A DNA stretch of 64,000 nucleotides from Oscillospiraceae bacterium (GTDB lineage: Bacteria; Bacillota; Clostridia; Oscillospirales; Oscillospiraceae): NCBI GenBank assembly GCA_009787625.1, contig WQSX01000005.1, positions 22,380 to 86,379 on the forward strand. Direction: 5' to 3'. Below the pieces are notes generated by a model. It was not told where the DNA came from. It did not search any database and was given only the letters and a program-made list of their open reading frames with translations. The stretch's first letter is position 1. Every line of letters begins with the position of its first letter. A program made the position numbers and the translations under genes. This document shows positions 34,856 to 43,117 of this stretch, in pieces.

Positions 34856-35844
34856 TGAACATAGAACTATTAAAAAAGATGTGTGCCGCAAACGGTGTTT
34901 CCGGGCACGAGCAGTCAATAAGCAAAATTATTGAAAAGGAAGTGAAACCCTTTGTGGATAGTTGCCGAAATGATGCGCTCGGCAATCTCATCGCCCACAG
35001 AAAAGGTCCGGGCAAAAAAATGATGCTCGCCGGGCATATGGACCAAATTGGTCTTATGATCACGCATATAGACAAAGAGGGTTTCCTGCGTTTTGCCACA
35101 ATCGGTGGATTTAACCACGTAGTTTTACTTGCGCAGCGTTTTGTTTTTCCGAGTGGACTACTGGGGGTTGTGGGGTGCGAGCGCCTTGACAACCAAAAGG
35201 ATATGGCTCTCGATAAACTCTACATCGACATCGGAGCTGAAAATGAAGAAGAGGCTAAAAAGCTTGTAAAAGTTGGTGACGTTTGCGTTTATGCAAATCC
35301 GCCTGCTGAAAACGGTGCTACATTTATCTCTCCTGCGCTTGATGATAGAATCGGTTGCTTTATAATGATTGAAGCTCTGAAAAGGCTGAAAAAGCCCGCT
35401 TTTGACCTCTATTTTGTGTTCACCTCACAAGAGGAAGTTGGTCTGCGCGGCGCGACTACTTCGGCATATTCCGTTGACCCTGATTATGGACTCTCATTTG
35501 ATGTAACTATCTCTGCGGACACTCCGAAGATAAGACCGCTCCCCTCAAAAATGTACGGCGGTGCGGCAATAAAACTAAAGGATCGCTCTTTGCTCTGCCA
35601 CCCGAAAATTATCGAGCATCTTGAAAAATGTGCCGAAAAAGCAAAAATCAAGTATCAGTATGAGATACTTGAAATGGGCGGAACCGATTCAGGCGCAATC
35701 CACGTAACTCGCGGCGGTGTTCCTTCGGGCGTTATTTCGCTCGCCACCAGACATATCCACACATCAAACGAGATGTGCGCACTGTCCGACATTGAGGACT
35801 GCATTGCATTGACTGTGAAGGCATTAGAGACGGCTATCGATTAG
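34855..35844 (+). CDS. M42-family metallo-aminopeptidase, tandem copy 3
   Basis: 329 residues. AAAGGAG lies 10 nt before the ATG. Metal motifs are AGHMDQIG (Gln where copies 1 and 2 have Glu after the Asp), ALDDRIGCF, TSQEEVGLRGA, FDVTISADTP and TRHIHTSNEM. LEMGGTDSGAIHVTRGGVP matches copy 2. It is the third in-line paralogue, with spacing that indicates one transcript, and is followed after 28 bp by the membrane MutS-type gene. Confidence 0.92.
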   Translation: MNIELLKKMCAANGVSGHEQSISKIIEKEVKPFVDSCRNDALGNLIAHRKGPGKKMMLAGHMDQIGLMITHIDKEGFLRFATIGGFNHVVLLAQRFVFPSGLLGVVGCERLDNQKDMALDKLYIDIGAENEEEAKKLVKVGDVCVYANPPAENGATFISPALDDRIGCFIMIEALKRLKKPAFDLYFVFTSQEEVGLRGATTSAYSVDPDYGLSFDVTISADTPKIRPLPSKMYGGAAIKLKDRSLLCHPKIIEHLEKCAEKAKIKYQYEILEMGGTDSGAIHVTRGGVPSGVISLATRHIHTSNEMCALSDIEDCIALTVKALETAID

Positions 35845-35872
35845 GTGTAATTAGGCAGGGGACTGACAGACT

Positions 35873-37492
35873 ATGTGGTTTAACAGACAGAAGAAACAGA
35901 TGCGGGAAAACTATGGCAAAAAACCTGACATACACTACTTCGATGGCGATATGCGGGGAATTAAGTCGTATTTCAACTATCGTGAGCAAAACGATTTAGA
36001 TGAGTTTCTCGTTGACGATACCACTTGGAATGACCTTGCGGGTGATGAGATATTCAAACGTATAAACCAAGGACTCAGTACTTCAGGTGAGCAATATTTG
36101 TATTATTTGCTCCGAAGCCCGACGCTGCATAAATCAGAGTACGAAAAACGTGCAAAGCTTATCGAAATCATGGAAAAAGACCCGGAGCTTCGACTGAAAC
36201 TACAAATTATTTTAATGCAACTTGGCAGAAGCCGTCAGGCAAACACCACCGAGGTGTTTAGCCCCGCTGCCCACGGACTGAGGCAGATGTTCATCTATAT
36301 TGCACTCGTTATTTCACTGATAACGAGTGCAGTGAGCTTGATATTTACATTTGCTTTTGTGCCGCTGCTTGTGGTTTTATTCGTTTTTATTCCTGTTTAT
36401 CACAATATCATGGCAAGTAGAAATTCCCGCGAGCTTGCAACCGTCAACTATTCAGTCGCAATGGTTTATGCGGCGAAAAAGATAAATAAGCTCTCATATC
36501 AAGGCTTTACAGAGTACCACCGAACAATGCGCGAAGCGATGAAAAGGCTCAAACCAATTTTGCGCCTTGGATTTATTCCCTCAAAAAATTCGCTGGGTGA
36601 GATTGCGGAGCTAATTAATAGTTTTATTTTGCTTGACCTGATAGGTTTTGAGCTTATGAAAAATCTGCTTGGAAAGCACCATGCTGACATATTTCACATA
36701 CATGAGCAACTGGGGCAACTTGATTCGGCGATAGCCGTTGCGTCGTATCGGAAAAATTTGGGTAATTATGCGATTCCTGAGATAAGTTTTAATATTGCGC
36801 CCAAAGAAGAAACACCGGCAAGTGCAGGCTCTAAGATTCATATTGTGGGAACGGCACTTATTCACCCACTTGTGGAAGGTGCTGTGCCAAACGATTTCGA
36901 TATTACAAGCTCTGTCTTGCTCACAGGTTCCAACGCATCAGGTAAATCGACTTTTTTGAAAACCGTCGTAATCAACGCAATTTTCGCACAGAGCATATGT
37001 ACTGTGCTGGGCGAAAGTTTTACGGCGTCAGCCTTTCGCATATATTCGTCAATGGCAATCACCGACAATATTCTTGCCGGAGAGAGTTATTTTATCTCGG
37101 AAATAAAGTCGCTGAAGCGAATTGTCGAAGCGGACTCTTCGAAGCAACCTCTGCTGTGTGTTATCGACGAGGTTCTCCGTGGAACAAACACGGTTGAGCG
37201 AATAGCCGCATCGAGCGAACTTCTTAGACATCTCTCCGATAAGAACGCAATATGTCTTGCGGCGACTCATGATATTGAGTTGACTAGCCTACTGGAGTCT
37301 AACTATAAAATGTTGCATTTTGAAGAAACTGTCACCGACGATGGCGAAGTCCTGTTTGACTATCTATTAAAGGGCGGACCTGCTACCACTCGAAATGCTA
37401 TAAAACTGCTTGCTGGCATGGGCTTTGACAAGAAGCTGGTCAAGCGTGCAGATGAGAGGGCAAACTTGTATACACAGGAGGGGCGTTGGTGA
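35873..37492 (+). CDS. Membrane-anchored MutS-type ATPase
   Basis: 539 residues. Only the C-terminal MutS ATPase domain is recognisable: Walker A LLTGSNASGKSTF (about residues 350-360), Walker B LLCVIDEVLRGTN (about 425) and the AATHDIELTSLL switch. There is no mismatch-binding MutS-I domain. Two adjacent hydrophobic segments lie at about residues 139-180, where a helical lever region would be expected, so it is likely a membrane protein. This type occurs in Firmicutes and Bacteroidetes and, as far as I know, has no established role. It follows three M42 peptidase genes at 28 bp. Confidence 0.85.
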   Translation: MWFNRQKKQMRENYGKKPDIHYFDGDMRGIKSYFNYREQNDLDEFLVDDTTWNDLAGDEIFKRINQGLSTSGEQYLYYLLRSPTLHKSEYEKRAKLIEIMEKDPELRLKLQIILMQLGRSRQANTTEVFSPAAHGLRQMFIYIALVISLITSAVSLIFTFAFVPLLVVLFVFIPVYHNIMASRNSRELATVNYSVAMVYAAKKINKLSYQGFTEYHRTMREAMKRLKPILRLGFIPSKNSLGEIAELINSFILLDLIGFELMKNLLGKHHADIFHIHEQLGQLDSAIAVASYRKNLGNYAIPEISFNIAPKEETPASAGSKIHIVGTALIHPLVEGAVPNDFDITSSVLLTGSNASGKSTFLKTVVINAIFAQSICTVLGESFTASAFRIYSSMAITDNILAGESYFISEIKSLKRIVEADSSKQPLLCVIDEVLRGTNTVERIAASSELLRHLSDKNAICLAATHDIELTSLLESNYKMLHFEETVTDDGEVLFDYLLKGGPATTRNAIKLLAGMGFDKKLVKRADERANLYTQEGRW

Positions 37493-37514
37493 GGTTGTGG
37501 GATATTCCAACTTA

Positions 37515-40112
37515 TCAGCTGTTTGAAAGCTTGCTCTTTAGGGTCGATAATGTAAACGATGCTTCTTTTATGTCGAAGTTTTCAAGTTGTTCTATGAGCG
37601 TTTCGGCTTCGGGAATTCCTCTTAGTTTGTCAATATAGTCTATGACCTTTGCGTCGTGATTGCTCACTAAAGCTTCCAGTTCGTCAAGTGTCTGCATGGC
37701 ATCCTCTTTCCTGACTTCAGCTACTTCTGTTTGAGATTTCACACTTTCAACTAACTCTGAAATTTTCTCAATCACGGGCTTAAGCTCGACCTTAAGTTCA
37801 TCTAGCAACTCCCTTGAGGGTGGCTGATTTGTCAGGCACTCTTCAATTTCGCCCGCCACCGATTGCAGCCGTGTTTCGCCTATAAGCCCTGCGTTGCCTT
37901 TTAGGCTGTGAGCTAGGCGGTGGGCAACAACTAAGTCGCCGATTTCGATAGCTTCAGTAATTTTACTTAAAATATCATGATTTTGCTTCAAGAACATACG
38001 CTTTAGGTTTAATGTCTTTTGCCCGTTTTCTCCTTCGTCAATAAGTGTTTCGGTGTTTGATACAGGACTGAGAAATTTTAGAAGAATCTTGTAAAGTTCA
38101 CCTGTCGTAAATGGCTTGGTTATGTAGCCGTCCATCGTGTTGCTTCCGAATGCTTCGCCTGCTTCATTAAGCATTGTCGCAGTGGTTGCTATAATTGGCG
38201 TGGCTACGTCTAAATCCCTGATACGTGATGTCGCTTCTATGCCGTCCATTACAGGCATATGCAAATCCATAAATATCAAATAAAACGGTGGTTTCCCCGT
38301 TTCTTTCCTGTTTCGGACCATATCTACGGCGACTTCACCGTTCACGGCAATTATAGGGGTTAGCCTAACTCGCTTTAGGTGCTCACACATCACGCCTTGG
38401 TTCATTTCGTTATCTTCAACCACCAGTATTTCTTCGTTATCAAACTCCGGTTTTGCAATCACGTTGGTTTTTTCCGGCATACTTCCGATATTATCAGCTA
38501 GTTCAAATGGTAACTGAAAGAAGAATTTACTGCCTCCGTTCAAAACGCTTTGCACTTCTAACTTGCCACCCATCGCACGAATATAGTTTGCCGCAATGGA
38601 AAGTCCAAGCCCTGTTCCGCCGAACCTGCGGGTGGTGCTTGCGTTTGCTTGCACAAATGGGTCGAACACTTTTTCAATCTGATCTTCGGTCATGCCTATG
38701 CCTGTATCGTAAAACTCAAATTTCAGCTTGCAGGTTTTTTCGTCTTGCTCGGCAGTAGTGACCACGCAACTTACAAAACCTGAATCGGTAAATTTTACGG
38801 AGTTTGACAGTAGATTCATGCATATTTGCGTCAGCTTGACACGGTCTCCCACAAGTACCTTTTTGGCGGGAGTGTTTATATCGATGTTTAGCTTTAATCT
38901 TTTTTTCTCCACTTCATGGGCAACAGCGGTACGTCCGTCCTCTATTACCGAGTTTATGTCAAAAGCTATGGTATCAAGTTCTGTTTTCCCCGCTTCTATC
39001 TTTGAAAAATCCATTATGTCATTGATTATGGTCAAGAGCCATTTTGCGTTTGTTAAAACATTATTTAAGTATTCTTTTGATTTATCGGGGATATCGTCAT
39101 CCATAGCAAGCTCGCAGTAACCTATGATGCTGTTCATGGGTGTTCGTATCTCATGGCTGGTATTGGCGATAAAGCTTGTTTTCGCCTCCGATGCCGCTTT
39201 TGCTTCTTTAAGCGCTTTTTGGATTTGCGCTTCGTAAATTTCCTGCTGCTCAATGCGATACTTCTGTGCGGCGGCGGTGTCAATCATTTTAGAGACAGAT
39301 TCAACCATGTCGGCAATATCGTGAGATAGCCTCCCGATATCGTCGTTATATTCCATTCGGATAGGATGTGTCATATTGCCTGATGTCACTTCTGCCATTG
39401 CCGCCTTTAGCTCGGAGATGGGCTTTTGTATTGTGTGTGCCAATAATACGGCAAGCAAAATGGCAATGGAAATACCAATCACCGTGGCTACGTTAAATAT
39501 CCTGTCCTCAATTTGGTCGTAGTAATGCATTGTTTCTGTCACATATGTTACAAACACAAATGTTCTGTCTCTAAGCTCCCAAGCCATGCGAGTCAAGCTG
39601 TATCCAAGAGAAAAATTCACGTAAAGAGCATCTGCAAACTTATCTGCATCTTCCATCTCTATAGCGGCTACCATCGCATCACCCGATGGAATGTAGTAGT
39701 TATATAGAGTGTTTATCATATCATACAAAATAGCTACATGGATTTCTGCGTCCTCTGCGGTTAATATGCCATCTGCTACAACTGCGCTTCGATAGTGATA
39801 CAGAGCCTGATGCAATGATGAAATATTAGTTTCCCTGTCTACTAAGAGGGGGTTAATGCGCTGATATAACTCAGGGTAATCACTAAATGCACCTACAATT
39901 AAATCATTGAACCTAAGCATGTTTAGTTCTGTCACAATATTTCCAATGTATTGTTGCTGAATGTTTAGTGTTTCCATGGCGTGGTTGTATCTGTTCATTA
40001 CTGCATTGAGTTGTTGCCCCCTGAAAAATGCAAAGAAAATCATAATTGCCCACATACATGCAAAGGACAAATATAATCTTTTTTTAATACTGGAGCTTTT
40101 GAATAATCCCAT
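37515..40112 (-). CDS. Hybrid sensor histidine kinase with receiver and HPt domains
   Basis: 865 residues. A membrane segment (about 12-30), an external helical sensor of about 170 residues, a second segment (about 205-226) and a HAMP domain precede the kinase. The phospho-acceptor is His320 in FIANTSHEIRTPMN; the ATPase boxes are CMNLLSNSVKF, FYDTGIGMT and GGTGLGLSIA. The receiver has VVEDNEMN, the acceptor Asp in FMDLHMPVMDG and the Lys in YITKPF. An HPt domain follows with His in HRLAHSLKGNAG. This is a three-step phosphorelay in one chain; no partner regulator is adjacent. Confidence 0.94.
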   Translation of the reverse strand: MGLFKSSSIKKRLYLSFACMWAIMIFFAFFRGQQLNAVMNRYNHAMETLNIQQQYIGNIVTELNMLRFNDLIVGAFSDYPELYQRINPLLVDRETNISSLHQALYHYRSAVVADGILTAEDAEIHVAILYDMINTLYNYYIPSGDAMVAAIEMEDADKFADALYVNFSLGYSLTRMAWELRDRTFVFVTYVTETMHYYDQIEDRIFNVATVIGISIAILLAVLLAHTIQKPISELKAAMAEVTSGNMTHPIRMEYNDDIGRLSHDIADMVESVSKMIDTAAAQKYRIEQQEIYEAQIQKALKEAKAASEAKTSFIANTSHEIRTPMNSIIGYCELAMDDDIPDKSKEYLNNVLTNAKWLLTIINDIMDFSKIEAGKTELDTIAFDINSVIEDGRTAVAHEVEKKRLKLNIDINTPAKKVLVGDRVKLTQICMNLLSNSVKFTDSGFVSCVVTTAEQDEKTCKLKFEFYDTGIGMTEDQIEKVFDPFVQANASTTRRFGGTGLGLSIAANYIRAMGGKLEVQSVLNGGSKFFFQLPFELADNIGSMPEKTNVIAKPEFDNEEILVVEDNEMNQGVMCEHLKRVRLTPIIAVNGEVAVDMVRNRKETGKPPFYLIFMDLHMPVMDGIEATSRIRDLDVATPIIATTATMLNEAGEAFGSNTMDGYITKPFTTGELYKILLKFLSPVSNTETLIDEGENGQKTLNLKRMFLKQNHDILSKITEAIEIGDLVVAHRLAHSLKGNAGLIGETRLQSVAGEIEECLTNQPPSRELLDELKVELKPVIEKISELVESVKSQTEVAEVRKEDAMQTLDELEALVSNHDAKVIDYIDKLRGIPEAETLIEQLENFDIKEASFTLSTLKSKLSNS

Positions 40113-40158
40113 GTTTATGACCTTCTCTTTCAGCTATGTTATAAGTTATAAAACAGCC

Positions 40159-40719
40159 TTACCCCTCAATTTGTAAACGCTGCCTTCTATTTTCAATGAT
40201 ATCGCTCAGAAAAACCAGAAGAAAATAGAATGAAAATCCCCAAAAGCTTCCCATGCCGATAGCAGTTACCGAACGTCCAAGCAAGCCGTTTAGATTAAGT
40301 ACGAACAGTGCCGCGAATACACCGCAAAGCAGTAGTATCATAAGTCCAAATTCTCTTGTAAATCCGGCACTAACAATGAGTACGGGGATAATCCATACGT
40401 GAAATGACCAAGCCGCAAAAAAGTTTGTGTTGTAGAAAACCAACAAAAGAAACGCACCAATTATATAGGCCGAAGCACAGAAGGCATGGCAAATAATTTT
40501 CGCCTTTATTCTGTGCTGTTTCGCATCTTGTGCCGAGGAGTTTTTATGAGTTGACATCATAAATATATACAAAACAAGCGAGCCTGCGCCACCGATAATA
40601 AACGGTAAATAAAATGCAGCAGACCAACCAAAAAACAAGTTAATCCCAACAACAACGGCCGTTAAAGCCAGCAATAAAAAATATGTGTGTGCAAATAAAA
40701 CACGCGCTTTTGTCAACAT
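40159..40719 (-). CDS. Orphan polytopic membrane protein
   Basis: 186 residues from ATG 40719, with five or six hydrophobic segments (from about residue 6 to 175) and a basic cytoplasmic end (ENRRQRLQIEG). I do not recognise a family. It sits 46 bp upstream of the hybrid kinase on the same strand and is probably co-transcribed, so it may be an accessory membrane partner of the kinase; that is inference. The leader repeats the AAAGGAATGGTC pattern, with the ATG inside it four codons upstream in frame. Confidence 0.6.
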   Translation of the reverse strand: MLTKARVLFAHTYFLLLALTAVVVGINLFFGWSAAFYLPFIIGGAGSLVLYIFMMSTHKNSSAQDAKQHRIKAKIICHAFCASAYIIGAFLLLVFYNTNFFAAWSFHVWIIPVLIVSAGFTREFGLMILLLCGVFAALFVLNLNGLLGRSVTAIGMGSFWGFSFYFLLVFLSDIIENRRQRLQIEG

Positions 40720-40849
40720 ATTAATGACCATTCCTTTTAATATTATTGAAGTCTACTCATGATTATAACGATTTGTGACTATAATTCAACCTTTTTTTCT
40801 GTCTTGTGACAAATTTGTGGAAATTATAGATGCAATAAATTAGAAAAAG

Positions 40850-40904
40850 CACTGAATGGATGTGGCGAATTTCACTGAATGGTATTGACAAAATTCACTG
40901 AATG
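40850..40904 (+). repeat. Three CACTGAATG direct repeats with exact 23-bp period
   Basis: CACTGAATG begins at 40850, 40873 and 40896, with unrelated 14-bp spacers. The period is close to two helix turns, so all copies face the same side of the DNA. The second and third copies flank the -35 box of the yjbQ promoter. This looks like a tandem binding site for a regulator. Confidence 0.7.
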
Positions 40905-40913
40905 ACTTATGTT
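40885..40913 (+). promoter_or_regulatory. Promoter of yjbQ, interleaved with the direct repeats
   Basis: TTGACA (40885-40890), 17-nt spacer, TATGTT (40908-40913). The third CACTGAATG copy lies inside the spacer and the second ends 4 bp before the -35 box, so bound protein would occlude the promoter. Confidence 0.65.
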
Positions 40914-40938
40914 GAACTGACAAGATTTGTTCATTGCC

Positions 40939-40966
40939 GGATTCTACGACTTCGCGCAGAATGACA
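40939..40966. repeat. Degenerate GTCATTCTGCGC repeat
   Basis: On the minus strand this reads GTCATTCTGCGC followed by GAAGTCGTAGAATCC, the same 12-bp head as the element at 14166-14195. ATTCT/AGAAT can form a short stem. It lies in the leader of yjbQ. Confidence 0.5.
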
Positions 40967-41016
40967 AGGGTATCGGATAGCTGCAAATTAAGTAAATTAA
41001 AAAGGAGTCTAAAACC

Positions 41017-41412
41017 ATGCTTCAAGAATTTAACTTATCTACACCACGAGAGGATTTTTACAACATTACAAGCCAAATTCGGCAAGCTATCTCCGCCAGT
41101 GGCGTAAAAGATGGCATTGCCGTAGTATTTTGCCCGCACACAACGGCGGGAATCACAATAAATGAAAACGCCGACCCCGATGTGGTGCATGATTTATTAC
41201 TCGGCTTAGCAAAGGCATATCCCGACCGCTCGGAATTTCGCCATTTCGAAGGAAACAGCACCGCACACCTCAAAGCGTCAACGGTTGGCTCGAGTGAAAC
41301 GGTGATTGTAGCAGACGGCAAGCCTGTCTTGGGAACATGGCAGAGCGTCTATTTCTGTGAATTTGATGCACCGAGGACGCGACGGTTTTTTGTTCAGGTT
41401 TTGGGTGGGTGA
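41017..41412 (+). CDS. YjbQ family protein (UPF0047, secondary thiamine-phosphate synthase)
   Basis: 131 residues, the family length. Conserved histidines and acidic residues of the small barrel are visible: CPHTTAGITINENAD, HFEGNSTAHLKAS, and GTWQSVYFCEFDAPRTRRF. The E. coli relative YjbQ has weak thiamine-phosphate synthase activity, and members trim in metal-dependent manner; the physiological role is unclear. GGAG lies 10 nt before the ATG. It is a single-gene unit behind a promoter with three regularly spaced direct repeats. Confidence 0.92.
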   Translation: MLQEFNLSTPREDFYNITSQIRQAISASGVKDGIAVVFCPHTTAGITINENADPDVVHDLLLGLAKAYPDRSEFRHFEGNSTAHLKASTVGSSETVIVADGKPVLGTWQSVYFCEFDAPRTRRFFVQVLGG

Positions 41413-41452
41413 TTAATTCAAATCCTCTACGGCAATAGCAACCAGTGATATC

Positions 41453-43072
41453 CTAGCTCTCAATCATGCTCTCAACGTCTTTCGTGTACTCATCATAAAC
41501 CATCACGCTGTCTGTTACTTCTAAAATGCCATCGCCTATGTGGTCGGTGGCTTTTTCGTTTATGCTGTCTGCGAGGACTTCTAGCATTATGCCGCATTCG
41601 TCTGCAAATGCTTTTACTCCTGTGCTGTCTTGCAGTACTATGGATAGGGCTTTTAGCTCTGTTTGTGTCAGTGCGTTTTTTAGAGTTGTCCACCCGTTTT
41701 CGGGTTCGGGGAAAGGTTCGGAAATTGGGAGTGGTGAATAATCGCTCCGGGCGGGACGATTGCTATCGTCCTCTGCAGGGGTTTGCGCCTGTAGTGATAT
41801 TTGCGGTTGATTGTCGGGTTCGGGACGATTGTCATCGTCCTCTACTATCAGTTGTTCCTGTGTCTCCAGTGCTTCTTCTCGGATTTTTGATAGGTTTTTG
41901 TGATTTACTGTTACCACTGTGCGTGTGGATTCTTTGTAGAACTGTGCTACTGCTTGTTCTATTACCTTGTCGAATTCCGATTTTTTCGACGATATGCGGG
42001 ACAGCTCCATGAAGCCTTTGTTGCCCACTTTTGTCTCTGCTATCAGCTTAAATTTATAATTAACGGCGTTTCGCAGACAACTCTCCGTTTTCTTTAGCAG
42101 ATAACCAACAAACTCCTTTTGACTTGAAAAGAAAATAGGCAAAATCACAGACCATGCTCCGTTTTTGCATGCATATTGCTCGTAATCTGAAAGCAAAACC
42201 TCTCGGTCTGCCTGCGGAGCATCTGATCCGAATAGGGCATTTTTGAACGGTCGCCACACAGTTTTTTTGCTCGTGTTGTAGACAAAGAGCGACATTAGAC
42301 TGTGATTGTTTTTTGCGCAGAGAGTTTCTACAGCATCTAACACAGCTTGCAGGCAGTTTGAATAGAGTTCCTTGTGACCGTCAGCTAAAAATTTTGATTT
42401 AGTTACATCATATGCAGATATGCCTTTGAGTAGGTCTAGGCGATTTTTTGATTTTCCACTGAGAAGCAACGTAACCGAGTAATATTTTTCCAGGCCGTAC
42501 ATTTCCACGAATTCAAAAAAGCTATGGGGCAGCTCGTAAAAAACATGGTAGTCTTTGAGCCACATCGGCATGTATTTTTCTATGGAAATGTGGGTTGTCG
42601 AGTAGGTTTCTCGGACATTGAGAAGTCGCCTTAGTCCGTCTGCGGGGTCGCTTACACCAATACCTGAGAGCAGTTCGTATATGTAAAGGAAGATGTATGA
42701 TGTTGAGGTCGGTCGGAGTTCGCCGTCTCTTGCTTTTGTTCGCCACGTAAAATATGTGCGCAGATTTTCATACCCCATGTGCTGATAGTAAGGATAATAC
42801 ATGCTTATGCCTAAATTCCCCGAATAGTCATCTGTGAAGTCTTCCATAAACTTTGCCTGTTTGTAAAAAAGTTCTGCATCGGTGCGAGCGAACGGTTTTT
42901 GCGACGATAATTTACGCATTTCATGAAATTTCTCACGAATTGGGTCTATCTCCCTCTGTGGCAGTGGCTCTGTCTGTGAAGCGGCTCGAAAAAACTGCAC
43001 CGCCGTTTCACCCTGCGATGGGCGCTCAGCGGGTGCAGTTATTTCAATTTCAGCAAATTTTATTTCGTCCAT
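41453..43072 (-). CDS. Orphan TerB-N/TerB-C domain protein
   Basis: 539 residues, no membrane segment. Residues about 55-260 resemble the TerB-N domain (FMEDFTDDYSG, then YYPYYQHMGYENLRTYFTWRTKARDG). The last 75 residues (ALTQTELKALSIVLQ to the end) resemble TerB-C. Between them is a low-complexity acidic, Gln/Pro-rich linker (about 410-460) in which EDDDNRP and EDDSNRP are encoded by a repeated palindrome. Such proteins have been linked by others to stress and phage-conflict loci with helicases, but no helicase or tellurite gene is near. The ribosome binding site is weak. Confidence 0.72.
   Translation of the reverse strand: MDEIKFAEIEITAPAERPSQGETAVQFFRAASQTEPLPQREIDPIREKFHEMRKLSSQKPFARTDAELFYKQAKFMEDFTDDYSGNLGISMYYPYYQHMGYENLRTYFTWRTKARDGELRPTSTSYIFLYIYELLSGIGVSDPADGLRRLLNVRETYSTTHISIEKYMPMWLKDYHVFYELPHSFFEFVEMYGLEKYYSVTLLLSGKSKNRLDLLKGISAYDVTKSKFLADGHKELYSNCLQAVLDAVETLCAKNNHSLMSLFVYNTSKKTVWRPFKNALFGSDAPQADREVLLSDYEQYACKNGAWSVILPIFFSSQKEFVGYLLKKTESCLRNAVNYKFKLIAETKVGNKGFMELSRISSKKSEFDKVIEQAVAQFYKESTRTVVTVNHKNLSKIREEALETQEQLIVEDDDNRPEPDNQPQISLQAQTPAEDDSNRPARSDYSPLPISEPFPEPENGWTTLKNALTQTELKALSIVLQDSTGVKAFADECGIMLEVLADSINEKATDHIGDGILEVTDSVMVYDEYTKDVESMIES
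41752..41843. repeat. Two copies of a 23-bp palindromic repeat inside the TerB-type gene
   Basis: CGGGACGAT-N4-ATCGTCC followed by TCT occurs at 41752-41774 and 41821-41843, 69 bp apart, so in the same reading frame. Each copy is a hairpin (GGACGAT with ATCGTCC). The copies differ only in the loop, and the DNA between them is not repeated. Confidence 0.75.
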
Positions 43073-43117
43073 ACTATTACTTCGCTTGTGACTATTCAGT
43101 ATCCTTCGTTTTTGTAT

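Noticed and set aside
40850..40904. CRISPR array
   Set aside because: Only nine bases are repeated, three times, with 14-bp spacers, and no cas gene is present. A regulator-binding array over a promoter fits better.
41752..41843. CRISPR-like or tandem minisatellite
   Set aside because: Only two copies, both inside a coding frame, and the sequence between them is not repeated.
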